A DNA stretch of 39,557 nt from Alphaproteobacteria bacterium (GTDB lineage Bacteria; Pseudomonadota; Alphaproteobacteria; Thalassobaculales; Thalassobaculaceae): contig JABMNR010000041.1 of assembly GCA_013203465.1 (NCBI GenBank), positions 1 through 39,557 of the forward strand, given 5' to 3'. The notes below the pieces were generated by a model, which made no database searches, was not told the origin of the DNA, and worked only from the letters and a program-made list of their open reading frames with translations. Below, piece after piece: positions 26,529-34,891 of the stretch (positions within the stretch are counted from its first letter, which is position 1; every line of letters begins with the position of its first letter). The position numbers and the translations under genes are program-made.

Positions 26529-27395
26529 TTAGAACGCGAGACGGAGTAGGGTGTTGTCTGGGTTGCCGACGTTCAGGTCGTTGGGCCATCGAGGCCAATC
26601 GTCCATCAGGACCAACCCATTGAGCGCGCTGGCGGCGAAAGCATGGGCGCCGGGCACAACCCGGTTCGGGTTATCAAGCCCGGCGAGCATGATTTCGGCG
26701 ATGTTCGGGTTGCGCCGGCTTTCGAAGTAGACCGTGGCGCCGCAGGTCGGGCAAAACCGCCGGATACCGGCCTCGGAGGTTGAGTAGGCGGTGGTGGCGG
26801 CTCCGTTGTCCTCGAACCGCTCCCGGAGCCAGACACCCCAGGCGACGAACGGCCCGCCGGTCTCGCGTCGGCAGATGCCGCAATGGCAGAGGCCGGATTT
26901 CGCCGGCGGTCCTGTCACCGTGTAGCGCACCGCGCCGCACAGGCACCCGCCCTCCAGACGCTCGTCATCGGTGACCGGGTCGCTCGGCGGGTCGTCCGGT
27001 TGGTGCTTATCGCGGAACGGCACCTGCGGGTCGAGGTGCAGCCAGGAAACTTTGGACGGGCCGAAGATTTGCGATTCCGGCGACACGGCGTTTGGATCGT
27101 CGAGCGAGCCGACGGTGATGTCCACATCGTCCGGCCGCTTGGTGTCGGTGAAGGTCAGCTTGGTGCCGCACGCCGCGCAAAACGTCCGCGCGCAGCCTTC
27201 CGACGAGGCGTAGGCGGCGGGTTTCTCGCCGGTCCACTCAAAATGCTCCGGCCGGCACACGGTCCAGGTCACGACCGGCGCGCCGCTCCCTTTGCGGCAC
27301 ATGATGCAATGACAATGGGCGGTGACCCGCAGCGGACCACTGATCCGATAGCGACTACGCCCGCACAGGCAACCGCCTTCGATCGACCCGGTCAT
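26529..27395 (-). CDS. Tandem GFA (CENP-V/GFA) domain zinc protein
   Basis: A 288-residue protein made of two complete GFA domains. The first has GGCLCGRSRYRISG, HCHCIMCRKGSG and FCAACGTKLTF. The second, from about residue 146, has GGCLCGAVRYTVTG, LCHCGICRRETGG and FCPTCGATVYF. Each keeps the Cys pattern that binds two zinc ions. Family members were first described as glutathione-dependent formaldehyde-activating enzymes, but most are uncharacterised. Tandem copies in one chain are less common than single-domain proteins. The ATG at 27395 overlaps the xth stop by ATGA, so the two are translationally coupled. Confidence 0.9.
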   Translation of the reverse strand: MTGSIEGGCLCGRSRYRISGPLRVTAHCHCIMCRKGSGAPVVTWTVCRPEHFEWTGEKPAAYASSEGCARTFCAACGTKLTFTDTKRPDDVDITVGSLDDPNAVSPESQIFGPSKVSWLHLDPQVPFRDKHQPDDPPSDPVTDDERLEGGCLCGAVRYTVTGPPAKSGLCHCGICRRETGGPFVAWGVWLRERFEDNGAATTAYSTSEAGIRRFCPTCGATVYFESRRNPNIAEIMLAGLDNPNRVVPGAHAFAASALNGLVLMDDWPRWPNDLNVGNPDNTLLRLAF

Positions 27396-28189
27396 GCCGT
27401 TTCCTCCTCGGTCGGTGGATCGTCCAGCGTGCACCAGACCGGCGTGTGATCGCTTGCCTTCTCCTTGCCGCGCGGGGTGGTGTCGATGCCGGAGCCGGTC
27501 AATAGGTCGGCGGCTTGCGGTGACAGCAGCAGATGGTCGATGCGCACGCCCTCGTCACGTGACCAGGCACCACGCTGGTAATCCCAGAAGCTGTATTTGT
27601 GCGGCGTGGCGTTGAGCGCTCGGTAAGCGTCGGTGTAGCCGAGCCACAGGATTTGACGGAACGCCGCGCGGGTTTGCGGCTTGATCAGGGCATCGCCAGC
27701 CCAGGCCACGGGGTCGTGCACGTCGTCGTCGGTCGGAATGACGTTGTAATCACCGCCCAGCACCACCGGTTGCTCGGTCGCGAGCAACGCCGCCGCCCGC
27801 GTCTTGAGCCGGGCCATCCAGGCGAGCTTGTAGCTGTATTTTTCGCTGTCGGCCGGGTTGCCGTTCGGCAGATAGATGGTCGCCACCCGCACGCCGCCAC
27901 CGACGGTGGCTTCCAGGTAGCGCGCTTGCTCGTCGGTAGCGTCACCGGGAAGGCGGGCTTGAACATCCTCCAGGCCGATCTTGGAGAGAATCGCCACGCC
28001 GTTGTAGCTTTTCTGGCCATGCACCGCGCAGGCGTAGCCCAAGGCTTCGAACTCAAAGGCCGGAAAATTCTCGTCGACCGTCTTGGTTTCCTGCAGCAAC
28101 GCCACGTCCGGCTCGGCCGCCTTCAGCCAATCGAGGACGTTGGGCAGGCGCGCCTTGATGGAATTGACGTTCCAAGTGACGATCTTCAT
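27392..28189 (-). CDS. xth: Exodeoxyribonuclease III (AP endonuclease)
   Basis: A 265-residue Xth-family protein of the exonuclease III/EEP fold, which cleaves DNA at abasic sites and degrades 3' ends. Catalytic landmarks are N7 (TWNVNSI), E34 (LLQETKT), the YLPNGNP block near residue 107, GGDYNVIP near 147 and the terminal SDHTPVW with the catalytic Asp-His. The start at 28189 gives MKIVTWNVNSIKARL, the standard beginning. It lies 71 bases downstream of erpA on the same strand, a common alphaproteobacterial arrangement, and is probably in one operon with it and the GFA gene. Confidence 0.96.
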   Translation of the reverse strand: MKIVTWNVNSIKARLPNVLDWLKAAEPDVALLQETKTVDENFPAFEFEALGYACAVHGQKSYNGVAILSKIGLEDVQARLPGDATDEQARYLEATVGGGVRVATIYLPNGNPADSEKYSYKLAWMARLKTRAAALLATEQPVVLGGDYNVIPTDDDVHDPVAWAGDALIKPQTRAAFRQILWLGYTDAYRALNATPHKYSFWDYQRGAWSRDEGVRIDHLLLSPQAADLLTGSGIDTTPRGKEKASDHTPVWCTLDDPPTEEETA

Positions 28190-28260
28190 GGGGCACGGCT
28201 CCGTTTGGGGAGCCGCAGCATGCCACGGAGGCAGCGGCGGTCAACCGACAGCACCCGGCA

Positions 28261-28614
28261 TCAGATGGCAAAGGAGGTGCCGCAGCCGCAGGATGAGCTG
28301 GCGTTTGGGTTCTCGACCGCGAAATAGGAGCCGATCAGCTCTTCCTTGTAGTCGAGCTGCGCGCCGGCCAACAGGTCGAGGGAGACATCGTCGACCACCA
28401 CTTGCACGCCATCGCGCTCGAACACATGGTCGTCGTCGTTGATCGCGCGGTCGAAATCGAAGGTGTATTGGAACCCCGAACAGCCGCCACCGAGAATCGC
28501 GACGCGCATCACAAGGCTGTCGCTGTCATCCTCCATCTTGCGGAGAGCGGCAATACGGCGGGCGGCGTTGGCCGTGACCGCGAAGCTGCGTTCCTGCACC
28601 GCTGCGTCGGCCAT
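28261..28614 (-). CDS. erpA: Iron-sulfur cluster insertion protein ErpA
   Basis: A 117-residue A-type Fe-S carrier (HesB/IscA/ErpA family). The three cluster-binding cysteines are C45 (GGGCSGFQY), C109 and C111 (SSCGCGTSF). The length and the SYFAVENPNASSSCGCG ending are typical. The ATG at 28614 has GGAGA 8 bases upstream and a good promoter about 40 bases further. The in-frame start at 28656 lies within that promoter and is rejected. It hands clusters to apo-enzymes such as the IlvD-type dehydratase encoded nearby, though that link is only general knowledge. Confidence 0.95.
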   Translation of the reverse strand: MADAAVQERSFAVTANAARRIAALRKMEDDSDSLVMRVAILGGGCSGFQYTFDFDRAINDDDHVFERDGVQVVVDDVSLDLLAGAQLDYKEELIGSYFAVENPNASSSCGCGTSFAI

Positions 28615-28653
28615 CAATCGGTCTCCCTGATCACGATCCAAATCTGATCTTGC

Positions 28654-28682
28654 CATATAAGCATCCGGCCCGCACGGATCAA
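28654..28682 (-). promoter_or_regulatory. Predicted promoter for erpA-xth-GFA
   Basis: On the minus strand, TTGATC (28682-28677) and TATATG (28659-28654) are 17 bases apart. They place transcription start about 33 bases before the erpA ATG at 28614. Several GATC-containing words lie between, but no clear IscR-type palindrome can be claimed. Confidence 0.55.
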
Positions 28683-28825
28683 CCGAAGGCGATGGCGCGC
28701 TTTCGCGTTGCCGCGTTCGGGGCCGGGCGCTAGGGTCCGCCCGCCACGGCGGGTGGCAGTGCCGGGGTACATGACCTAATCATCCCTTGACCGTACGCTA
28801 TTTCAATACGATGTGACAGGTATAA

Positions 28826-30583
28826 ATGAGTATTTTCAGTGCAATAAAGTCCGATATTGAAGTCATACTGAAAGACATGGCCAGGCGCGAGAACTGGCCC
28901 GAAGGCTTGCCGATCGACCGGGTGACGGTCGAGCCGCCGCGCGACGCGTCCCATGGCGACGTGGCGACCAACGCCGCCATGGTGCTGGCCAAACCGATCG
29001 GCGCCAAGCCTCGGGCCATCGCCGAGGCGTTGGCTCAAGCGCTGGAAGCCCTTGAGGTGGTCGAGTCGGCGGACGTCGCGGGTCCGGGTTTCATCAATCT
29101 CCGGCTCGACCCCGATGTCTGGCGGCGTGAGGTGGTGGAAATCCTGCGGCTGGGGGTGGACTATGGTGCCTCCGCCATCGGCGGCGGCAAGCCGGTGAAC
29201 GTCGAATATGTATCGGCCAATCCGACCGGCCCACTGCACGCTGCCCACGCCCGCGGCGCGGTGTTCGGTGACGCGCTGGCGGCGTTGCTGGAGAAGGCGG
29301 GATTCGCGGTGACCCGCGAATACTACATCAACGACGCCGGCGCCCAGGTGGCGACGTTGGCCCGGTCGGCGCATCTGCGCTACCGCGAGGCGCTGGGCGA
29401 GGACATCGGCGCCATCCCCGAGGGACATTATCCCGGCGCGTACCTCAAGGATGTGGGCCAAGCCTTGGCCGCCGAGTTCGGCGACCGCTACGCCAAGGCG
29501 CCGGAAGAAGAGTGGTTGGAGCTGTTTCGCTCGCGGACGGTGGCGTTGATGATGGACGGCGTAAATGCGGATCTGATCGCGCTGGGCGTCGACATCGCGG
29601 TCTTCACCTCCGAACGGGCGTTGGTGGACGCCGGAGCGGTCGACCGGGTGCTGGAGGCCTTGGAGGCGCGAGAACTGGTCTACACCGGCACATTGGAGCC
29701 GCCGAAGGGCAAGATCCTTGAGGACTGGGAGCCCCGGCCGCAATTGCTGTTCAAGGCGACGCAATTCGGCGATGACGTGGACCGGCCGCTGAAGAAATCC
29801 GATGGCTCCTGGACCTATTTTTCCAATGACATCGCCTATCATCTGGACAAATACCGGCGCGGCTTCGCCGAGATGATCGACGTCTGGGGCGCCGATCACG
29901 GCGGCTATGTCAAGCGCATGAAGGCGGCGGTCTCGGCGGTTACCGACGGCGCCGGGGCGCTCGACGTCAAGCTATGCCAACTGGTCCACCTGTACGACGG
30001 CGGCACACCAGTGCGGATGTCGAAACGGGCGGGAACCTTCGTAACCCTGCGTGACGTGATCGAACGCGTGGGCCCCGACGTGGTGCGGTTCATCATGCTG
30101 ACCCGGCGCAATGACCAGACCCTGGAGTTCGATTTCCAGAAGGTTGTCGAGCAAAGCCGCGACAATCCGGTGTTCTATGTCCAGTACGCGCACGCCCGCG
30201 CCGCGTCGGTGATTCGCAACGCCGCCGAGGATCCGACCGGTTTCGACCTCTCGGACGCCGCACTTTCCAAGGCGTCGCTGGCTTGCTTGACCGACCCGGA
30301 CGAGCTTGGTCTGATCAAGGTGCTGGCGGGGTGGCCCCGGCTGGTCGAGGCCGCCGCCGAAGCGCATGAGCCCCATCGGGTGGCGTTTTATCTGGGCGAT
30401 GTCGCCGCCGCGTTCCACGGGCTGTGGAACAAAGGCAAGGAAGATGCTCGGCTCCGGTTCATCGCCGAGGGTGATCCGGAGACAACGCGGGCCCGTCTGG
30501 CGCTGGTGCGGGCAACCGCAACAGTGATCGCTTCGGGGCTGGCAGTCATCGGTGTGTCGCCGGTGGAGGAACTCAGGGAATGA
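28826..30583 (+). CDS. argS: Arginyl-tRNA synthetase
   Basis: A 585-residue class I synthetase. The Arg_tRNA_synt_N domain includes [21 protein letters not shown] near residue 35. The signature is [20 protein letters not shown] near 130, where the HIGH motif reads HAAH. The KMSKS equivalent is [14 protein letters not shown] near 395. The C-terminal DALR anticodon-binding domain ends the protein. The first 17 codons and the preceding 40 bases are A+T-rich (ATT, ATA, AGT codons), unlike the rest. AGG at 28818-28820 is a modest ribosome site. It overlaps the SPOR gene by ATGA. Confidence 0.96.
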   Translation: MSIFSAIKSDIEVILKDMARRENWPEGLPIDRVTVEPPRDASHGDVATNAAMVLAKPIGAKPRAIAEALAQALEALEVVESADVAGPGFINLRLDPDVWRREVVEILRLGVDYGASAIGGGKPVNVEYVSANPTGPLHAAHARGAVFGDALAALLEKAGFAVTREYYINDAGAQVATLARSAHLRYREALGEDIGAIPEGHYPGAYLKDVGQALAAEFGDRYAKAPEEEWLELFRSRTVALMMDGVNADLIALGVDIAVFTSERALVDAGAVDRVLEALEARELVYTGTLEPPKGKILEDWEPRPQLLFKATQFGDDVDRPLKKSDGSWTYFSNDIAYHLDKYRRGFAEMIDVWGADHGGYVKRMKAAVSAVTDGAGALDVKLCQLVHLYDGGTPVRMSKRAGTFVTLRDVIERVGPDVVRFIMLTRRNDQTLEFDFQKVVEQSRDNPVFYVQYAHARAASVIRNAAEDPTGFDLSDAALSKASLACLTDPDELGLIKVLAGWPRLVEAAAEAHEPHRVAFYLGDVAAAFHGLWNKGKEDARLRFIAEGDPETTRARLALVRATATVIASGLAVIGVSPVEELRE

Positions 30584-31509
30584 CCGATCAGCGTGGTCAA
30601 CTGCATGCGGGGACCGTGGATCGACCCGGCCCGCCGCCGGAGTTGAGGGCGCCATCGCCGCGTCGATCGCGTGTCCTTGGGATGTTTATCGCCACGTTCG
30701 CGCTGGCGGCGTTCGCCGGTGTGGTTTGGTACGCCTACGATCGTGGGCTGCAGCGCGGGGCCGAGGTGACCGCGCCCCTGATCAAGGCCGATCCGCGGCC
30801 GATCAAGGTTCGTCCCGAGAACGAGGGCGGGTTGCAGGTTCCCAATCAGGACAAATTGGTGTTCGAGGCGATGCGCCCCGGCGAAAACACCGGCCAACGG
30901 GTCGAACGTCTGCTGCCGCCGCCGGAGACGCCGGTTAACCCGCCGCTGCCGCTGCCGCTGCCCATCGTGATCCCGACACCCGTGGCGCCGCCGGCCGGAA
31001 CAGCGCCGCCATCGGCTGACGCCGCGACGGCAACAGTGGCGATCCCCGACACAACGCTGCCGCCGGCACCGACTTCGGGAAAGGCGGCGCCTGCCGATAT
31101 TCCGCCAGCACGTGTCGTGGCACCGGCGCCAACACCGCTCGCCGCGCCGCAGCCGCAGCAGCCCGCGCAACCGGCACCGCCACCACCACCGCCGCCCGTG
31201 GTCGAGGCGACGCCGGCGCCTCAGCCCGCACCGCCGACCCAAACCGCCGCCCGTCCGGCGGGCGACCATCGGATTCAACTCGGCGCCTTTCGTGACGAGG
31301 CGGCGGCGCAACGGGAGTGGACCCGGCTCACCGGGCGCTATCCCGAGTTGTTGAAGGAGTTGACCCTGCGGGTTCAAAGCGTCGATCTCGGAGCCGGTAA
31401 AGGGGTGTTCCACCGCGTTCAGGCCGGCTTGGTGACCGCCGCCGACGCGGCACGGATTTGCGCCGAACTCAAGGCCAAGGGACAAGCCTGTCTCGTGGTT
31501 CGTCCTTGA
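30580..31509 (+). CDS. SPOR-domain membrane protein
   Basis: A 309-residue bitopic protein. It has a cytoplasmic N-terminus of about 30 residues, a transmembrane segment near residues 31-50 ([18 protein letters not shown]), and a long Pro/Ala-rich periplasmic linker (about residues 105-225). A C-terminal SPOR domain runs from [18 protein letters not shown] to [16 protein letters not shown] domains bind glycan strands stripped of stem peptides, usually at the division septum. The position between argS and nagZ is conserved in Rhodospirillales and fits a role in cell-wall turnover at division. The start overlaps argS by ATGA. Confidence 0.9.
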   Translation: MTDQRGQLHAGTVDRPGPPPELRAPSPRRSRVLGMFIATFALAAFAGVVWYAYDRGLQRGAEVTAPLIKADPRPIKVRPENEGGLQVPNQDKLVFEAMRPGENTGQRVERLLPPPETPVNPPLPLPLPIVIPTPVAPPAGTAPPSADAATATVAIPDTTLPPAPTSGKAAPADIPPARVVAPAPTPLAAPQPQQPAQPAPPPPPPPVVEATPAPQPAPPTQTAARPAGDHRIQLGAFRDEAAAQREWTRLTGRYPELLKELTLRVQSVDLGAGKGVFHRVQAGLVTAADAARICAELKAKGQACLVVRP

Positions 31510-31510
31510 G

Positions 31511-32542
31511 ATGGCGCGCGCCGTCATTTTCGGCTGCGCCGGGACGGCGTTGAGCACCGGTGAGGCCGCCTTTCTGCGCGGGGCCGACCCTTATGGCTTC
31601 ATCCTATTCAAACGCAATGTGGACACCCCGGATCAGGTGCGGCGCTTGGTTGGCGCGCTGCGCGACTGTGTGGGGCGTGATGCGGCCGTGCTGATCGACC
31701 AGGAAGGGGGACGGGTGCAACGGCTCTGCCCGCCGCATTGGCGCGGCTATGCTCCCGCTTGGACCTTTGTCGAGATGCATCGGACCGCCCCCCAGGTCGC
31801 GGCGGAGGCGTTGACGCTGTCAGCGGGGCTGATGGCGGCGGATTTGGCCGCTTTGGGCATTGATGTCGACTGCGTGCCGCTGCTGGACGTGCGCCAGCCG
31901 GATACTCACGACGCGATCGGCAACCGTGCGTTGGGCGGTGATCCGGACACCGTGATCGCGCTAGCCCGGGTTCAGCTCGACGCGGTGGAAGCGGCCGGTG
32001 TGAACGGGGTGATCAAGCACATGCCGGGGCACGGCCGGGCGCGGGTCGACAGTCACGACACGCTGCCACGTGTGGATGCCGGTCGCGCGGAACTGGATGC
32101 CGTCGACTTCGCCCCGTTCACCGCCCTCGCCAAGCGAGCCGTGTATGGCATGACCGGGCACCTGCTGTTCCCGGCGATCGATGCCGAGCGGCCGTCGACC
32201 CTGTCACCGATGGTGATCGGCGAGGTGATTCGTGAGCATATGGGGTTCGACGGGTTGCTGATGACCGACGATCTGTCGATGGGTGCGCTGGGCGGTACGC
32301 TGACGACGCGGGCCGAGCGGGCGATAACCGCCGGGTGCGATGTGATCCTGCATTGCAACGGCGTGATGGAGCAGATGGCGGCGGTCGCCGAGGTCACACC
32401 CGTGCTGGCCGGATCAGCGCTCGCCCGGGCCGAGCGTGCCGACGCCGCGAGGCTGCATACCCGCCGGGCGGGACAGGCGCCGTCGGACGATGCGGGTGAA
32501 CGCCTCGATGCGCTGTTGGCGGCGCATCGCGTAGCTGGATGA
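31511..32542 (+). CDS. nagZ: Beta-N-acetylhexosaminidase
   Basis: A 343-residue glycoside hydrolase family 3 enzyme that releases N-acetylglucosamine from muropeptides in the cytoplasm during wall recycling. Diagnostic segments are VLIDQEGGRVQRL near residue 58, the His/Asp loop KHMPGHGRARVDSHDTLPRVD near 165, and the nucleophile Asp in LLMTDDLSMGAL near 250. The length is normal for single-domain NagZ and there is no signal peptide. It starts one base after the SPOR-gene stop. Confidence 0.95.
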   Translation: MARAVIFGCAGTALSTGEAAFLRGADPYGFILFKRNVDTPDQVRRLVGALRDCVGRDAAVLIDQEGGRVQRLCPPHWRGYAPAWTFVEMHRTAPQVAAEALTLSAGLMAADLAALGIDVDCVPLLDVRQPDTHDAIGNRALGGDPDTVIALARVQLDAVEAAGVNGVIKHMPGHGRARVDSHDTLPRVDAGRAELDAVDFAPFTALAKRAVYGMTGHLLFPAIDAERPSTLSPMVIGEVIREHMGFDGLLMTDDLSMGALGGTLTTRAERAITAGCDVILHCNGVMEQMAAVAEVTPVLAGSALARAERADAARLHTRRAGQAPSDDAGERLDALLAAHRVAG

Positions 32543-32548
32543 GGTTGG

Positions 32549-33241
32549 ATGATCGACGGTGATTTCAGCGGCCTGATCCGAGGCGTGACGGTGTGGGCGT
32601 TGCCGGTGCTGCTGGCCATCACCCTGCACGAGGCGGCGCATGGCTGGGCGGCATCGCGGCTGGGTGATCCGACGGCGCGGCTGATGGGGCGGGTGACGTT
32701 GAACCCGTTCCGTCACATCGACCTGTTCGGCACCATTATCCTCCCGCTGCTGCTGCTGTTGATCAAGGCACCGTTCTTGTTCGGTTACGCCAAGCCGGTG
32801 CCGGTGAACTTCTCGCGCCTGAACAACCCGCGCCGCGACATGGCGTTGGTGGCGCTGGCGGGACCGGCGTCGAACGTGCTTCTGGCGATTCTGGCTGGTT
32901 TGACGTTCCACCTGGTGGATCTGGTCCCGGAGTCGATGACCGCTTGGCTGGCCGAGAATCTGCGGAATCTGTTCATGCTGAACCTCGTTCTGGCGGTGTT
33001 CAACATGCTGCCGATCCCGCCGCTCGACGGGGGACGCATCCTGGTGGCGGTCTTGCCGGACCAACTCGCGTGGAAGGTGGCGCGGCTGGAGCGGGTGGGG
33101 TTGTTCCTGGTCATCGGGGTGCTGTTCTTGCTGCCCTTCATGGCGAAGCAACTCGACATTACACTGGATGTCGCCGGTACCCTGATCTGGGGGCCGGTGG
33201 AAATTCTGGCCCAGGCGATCAGCACGATCACCGGGCATTAA
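32549..33241 (+). CDS. Site-2 protease family (M50) membrane protein
   Basis: A 230-residue intramembrane zinc metalloprotease of the short M50 type. The zinc motif HEAAHGW is in the first transmembrane region near residue 26. The third ligand is in NMLPIPPLDGGRIL near 155. About five to six hydrophobic segments are present, with no PDZ or CBS domain. It lies between nagZ and scpA, its usual site in alphaproteobacteria. Substrate unknown. Confidence 0.92.
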   Translation: MIDGDFSGLIRGVTVWALPVLLAITLHEAAHGWAASRLGDPTARLMGRVTLNPFRHIDLFGTIILPLLLLLIKAPFLFGYAKPVPVNFSRLNNPRRDMALVALAGPASNVLLAILAGLTFHLVDLVPESMTAWLAENLRNLFMLNLVLAVFNMLPIPPLDGGRILVAVLPDQLAWKVARLERVGLFLVIGVLFLLPFMAKQLDITLDVAGTLIWGPVEILAQAISTITGH

Positions 33242-33264
33242 GCCGCTTACGGGAGCGATAGCCT

Positions 33265-34092
33265 TTGGCGACCGTTGATCCGTTCGAGAGTCCCGAACCC
33301 GACTATCGCCGGCGCGAACCGGTGCAGCTGTCGCTGTTTCTGAATCTCGACGGCTTCGAGGGGCCGATCGATGTGTTGTTGACGCTGGCCCGCGATCAGA
33401 AGGTCGATCTGACGCAGATTTCGATTTTGCAGCTGGCCGACCAATATCTGCACTTCATTCAGGACGCGCAGACCCTGAACCTGGAGCTGGCGGCCGATTA
33501 TCTGGTGATGGCGGCGTGGCTCGCCTATCTGAAGTCGCGGTTGCTGTTGCCGCCCGACGGCACCGATGACGAGGAGGCTGATCCGGCCGAATTGGCCGAC
33601 GCCTTGCGGTTCCAGCTGGCGCGGTTGGAGGCGATGCAAGAGGCCGGCAACCGGCTGATGCAACAGCCGCAACTTGGCGTCGATGTGTTTCCGCGCGGCG
33701 CGCCGGAGAAACTGGCCCAGCGGTTCCACTCGGTGTACGACGTCACGCTGTACGATCTGTTGCGGGCCTATGGCGACAATCGCGCCCGTGGCGAGTCCCA
33801 GACCCTTCGCATCGCGCCCACCGACCTCTACGCGGTGGAGGACGCGGTGGAGCGTCTGCGCGCCTTCGTCGGCCGGTTGCCGACGTGGCGGATGTTGTTC
33901 AGTTTCCTGCCACAGCGCCTGAAGGGATCGCTGTTGATCCGCTCGGCGATCGCGTCGACCTTCGTGGCGGGCCTGCAACTGGTCAAGGATGGCGAGGCGT
34001 TGATCCGGCAAGAGGACGCGTTTGGCCCGATCTGGTTGAAATCCGGCCAGGATCAGGCCGCCAAGGCTCGGGATAACGAGGAGAGCGAATGA
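33265..34092 (+). CDS. scpA: Segregation and condensation protein A
   Basis: A 275-residue kleisin that joins the SMC heads in the chromosome-condensing complex with ScpB. The N-terminal block LFLNLDGFEGPIDVLLTLARDQKVDLTQI matches the family opening. The C-terminal winged helix is around LLFSFLPQRLKGSLLIRSAIASTFVAGLQLVKDG. The start appears to be TTG at 33265, since GGGAG lies 9 bases upstream and no ATG or GTG occurs before the conserved region. The stop overlaps scpB by ATGA. Confidence 0.94.
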   Translation: MATVDPFESPEPDYRRREPVQLSLFLNLDGFEGPIDVLLTLARDQKVDLTQISILQLADQYLHFIQDAQTLNLELAADYLVMAAWLAYLKSRLLLPPDGTDDEEADPAELADALRFQLARLEAMQEAGNRLMQQPQLGVDVFPRGAPEKLAQRFHSVYDVTLYDLLRAYGDNRARGESQTLRIAPTDLYAVEDAVERLRAFVGRLPTWRMLFSFLPQRLKGSLLIRSAIASTFVAGLQLVKDGEALIRQEDAFGPIWLKSGQDQAAKARDNEESE

Positions 34093-34838
34093 CCGACGCG
34101 GTCCCCAACGATGACCGGGACGGTCTGCAAGACGGTCTTGGTGACGCCGAATGCCGGGATGCCGAACCGGGGCTTCCCGACCTCCTGGTGTCGGACGAGG
34201 AGCGCACACGGTGGCGCCGGTTCGTGGAAGCGTTGTTGTTCGCCAGTGCCGAGCCCCTGGACGAGGCGGAGTTGCGCCGCCGTGTCCCCGAGGAGATCGA
34301 CCTCGCGGCGCTGTTGGCCGATTTGGGTGCAAGTTACGAAGGTCGAGGCGTCACGCTGTCGCGGTCGGGGACTCGCTGGGCGTTTCGGACGGCGGCCGAT
34401 CTTGGTGCCATGCTTCGGATCGAACAGACGGTACAGCGCAAGCTGTCACGGGCGGCGATCGAGACCTTGGCGATCATCGCCTATCACCAGCCGATTACCC
34501 GCACCGAGGTTGAGGAAATCCGTGGTGTGGCACTGTCGCGCGGGACGCTCGACATCTTGCTTGAGGCCGGCTGGATCAAGCCGCGCGGTCGGCGGGATAC
34601 CCCGGGCCGGCCGTTGCAGTGGGGCTCGACACCTGGGTTTCTCGACCATTTCGGTCTCACCGATATCAAGGATCTTCCCGGGCTTGACGAGCTCAAGGCC
34701 GCCGGTTTGTTGGAGCGTCGCGGCGGGCTGTCGAGCATCGCCATGCGTGAGGAGGACTTGGCCGAGGATGAGGAAGACGATGAGCAGCTCGACTTCCTGC
34801 CCGATGACAGCCTTGATGACGACGACCAAATGGCCTGA
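34089..34838 (+). CDS. scpB: Segregation and condensation protein B
   Basis: A 249-residue ScpB with two winged-helix domains: FVEALLFASAEPLDEAELRRR near residue 40, then the very conserved ETLAIIAYHQPITRTEVEEIRGV near 125 and TPGFLDHFGLTDIKDLPGL near 178. The N-terminal 30 and C-terminal 35 residues are Asp/Glu-rich extensions beyond the core; the tail ends in a run of acidic residues. Translation is coupled to scpA by ATGA. Confidence 0.94.
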   Translation: MTDAVPNDDRDGLQDGLGDAECRDAEPGLPDLLVSDEERTRWRRFVEALLFASAEPLDEAELRRRVPEEIDLAALLADLGASYEGRGVTLSRSGTRWAFRTAADLGAMLRIEQTVQRKLSRAAIETLAIIAYHQPITRTEVEEIRGVALSRGTLDILLEAGWIKPRGRRDTPGRPLQWGSTPGFLDHFGLTDIKDLPGLDELKAAGLLERRGGLSSIAMREEDLAEDEEDDEQLDFLPDDSLDDDDQMA

Positions 34839-34891
34839 CCCCGCCGGCGGCGCTTGCCGCTCGGGTCGTTTGCCATGTATCTGATCCACTC

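Noticed and set aside
28730-29899. Minus-strand open frame of 389 codons opposite the start of argS
   Set aside because: It overlaps a well-supported synthetase domain and has no recognisable motif.
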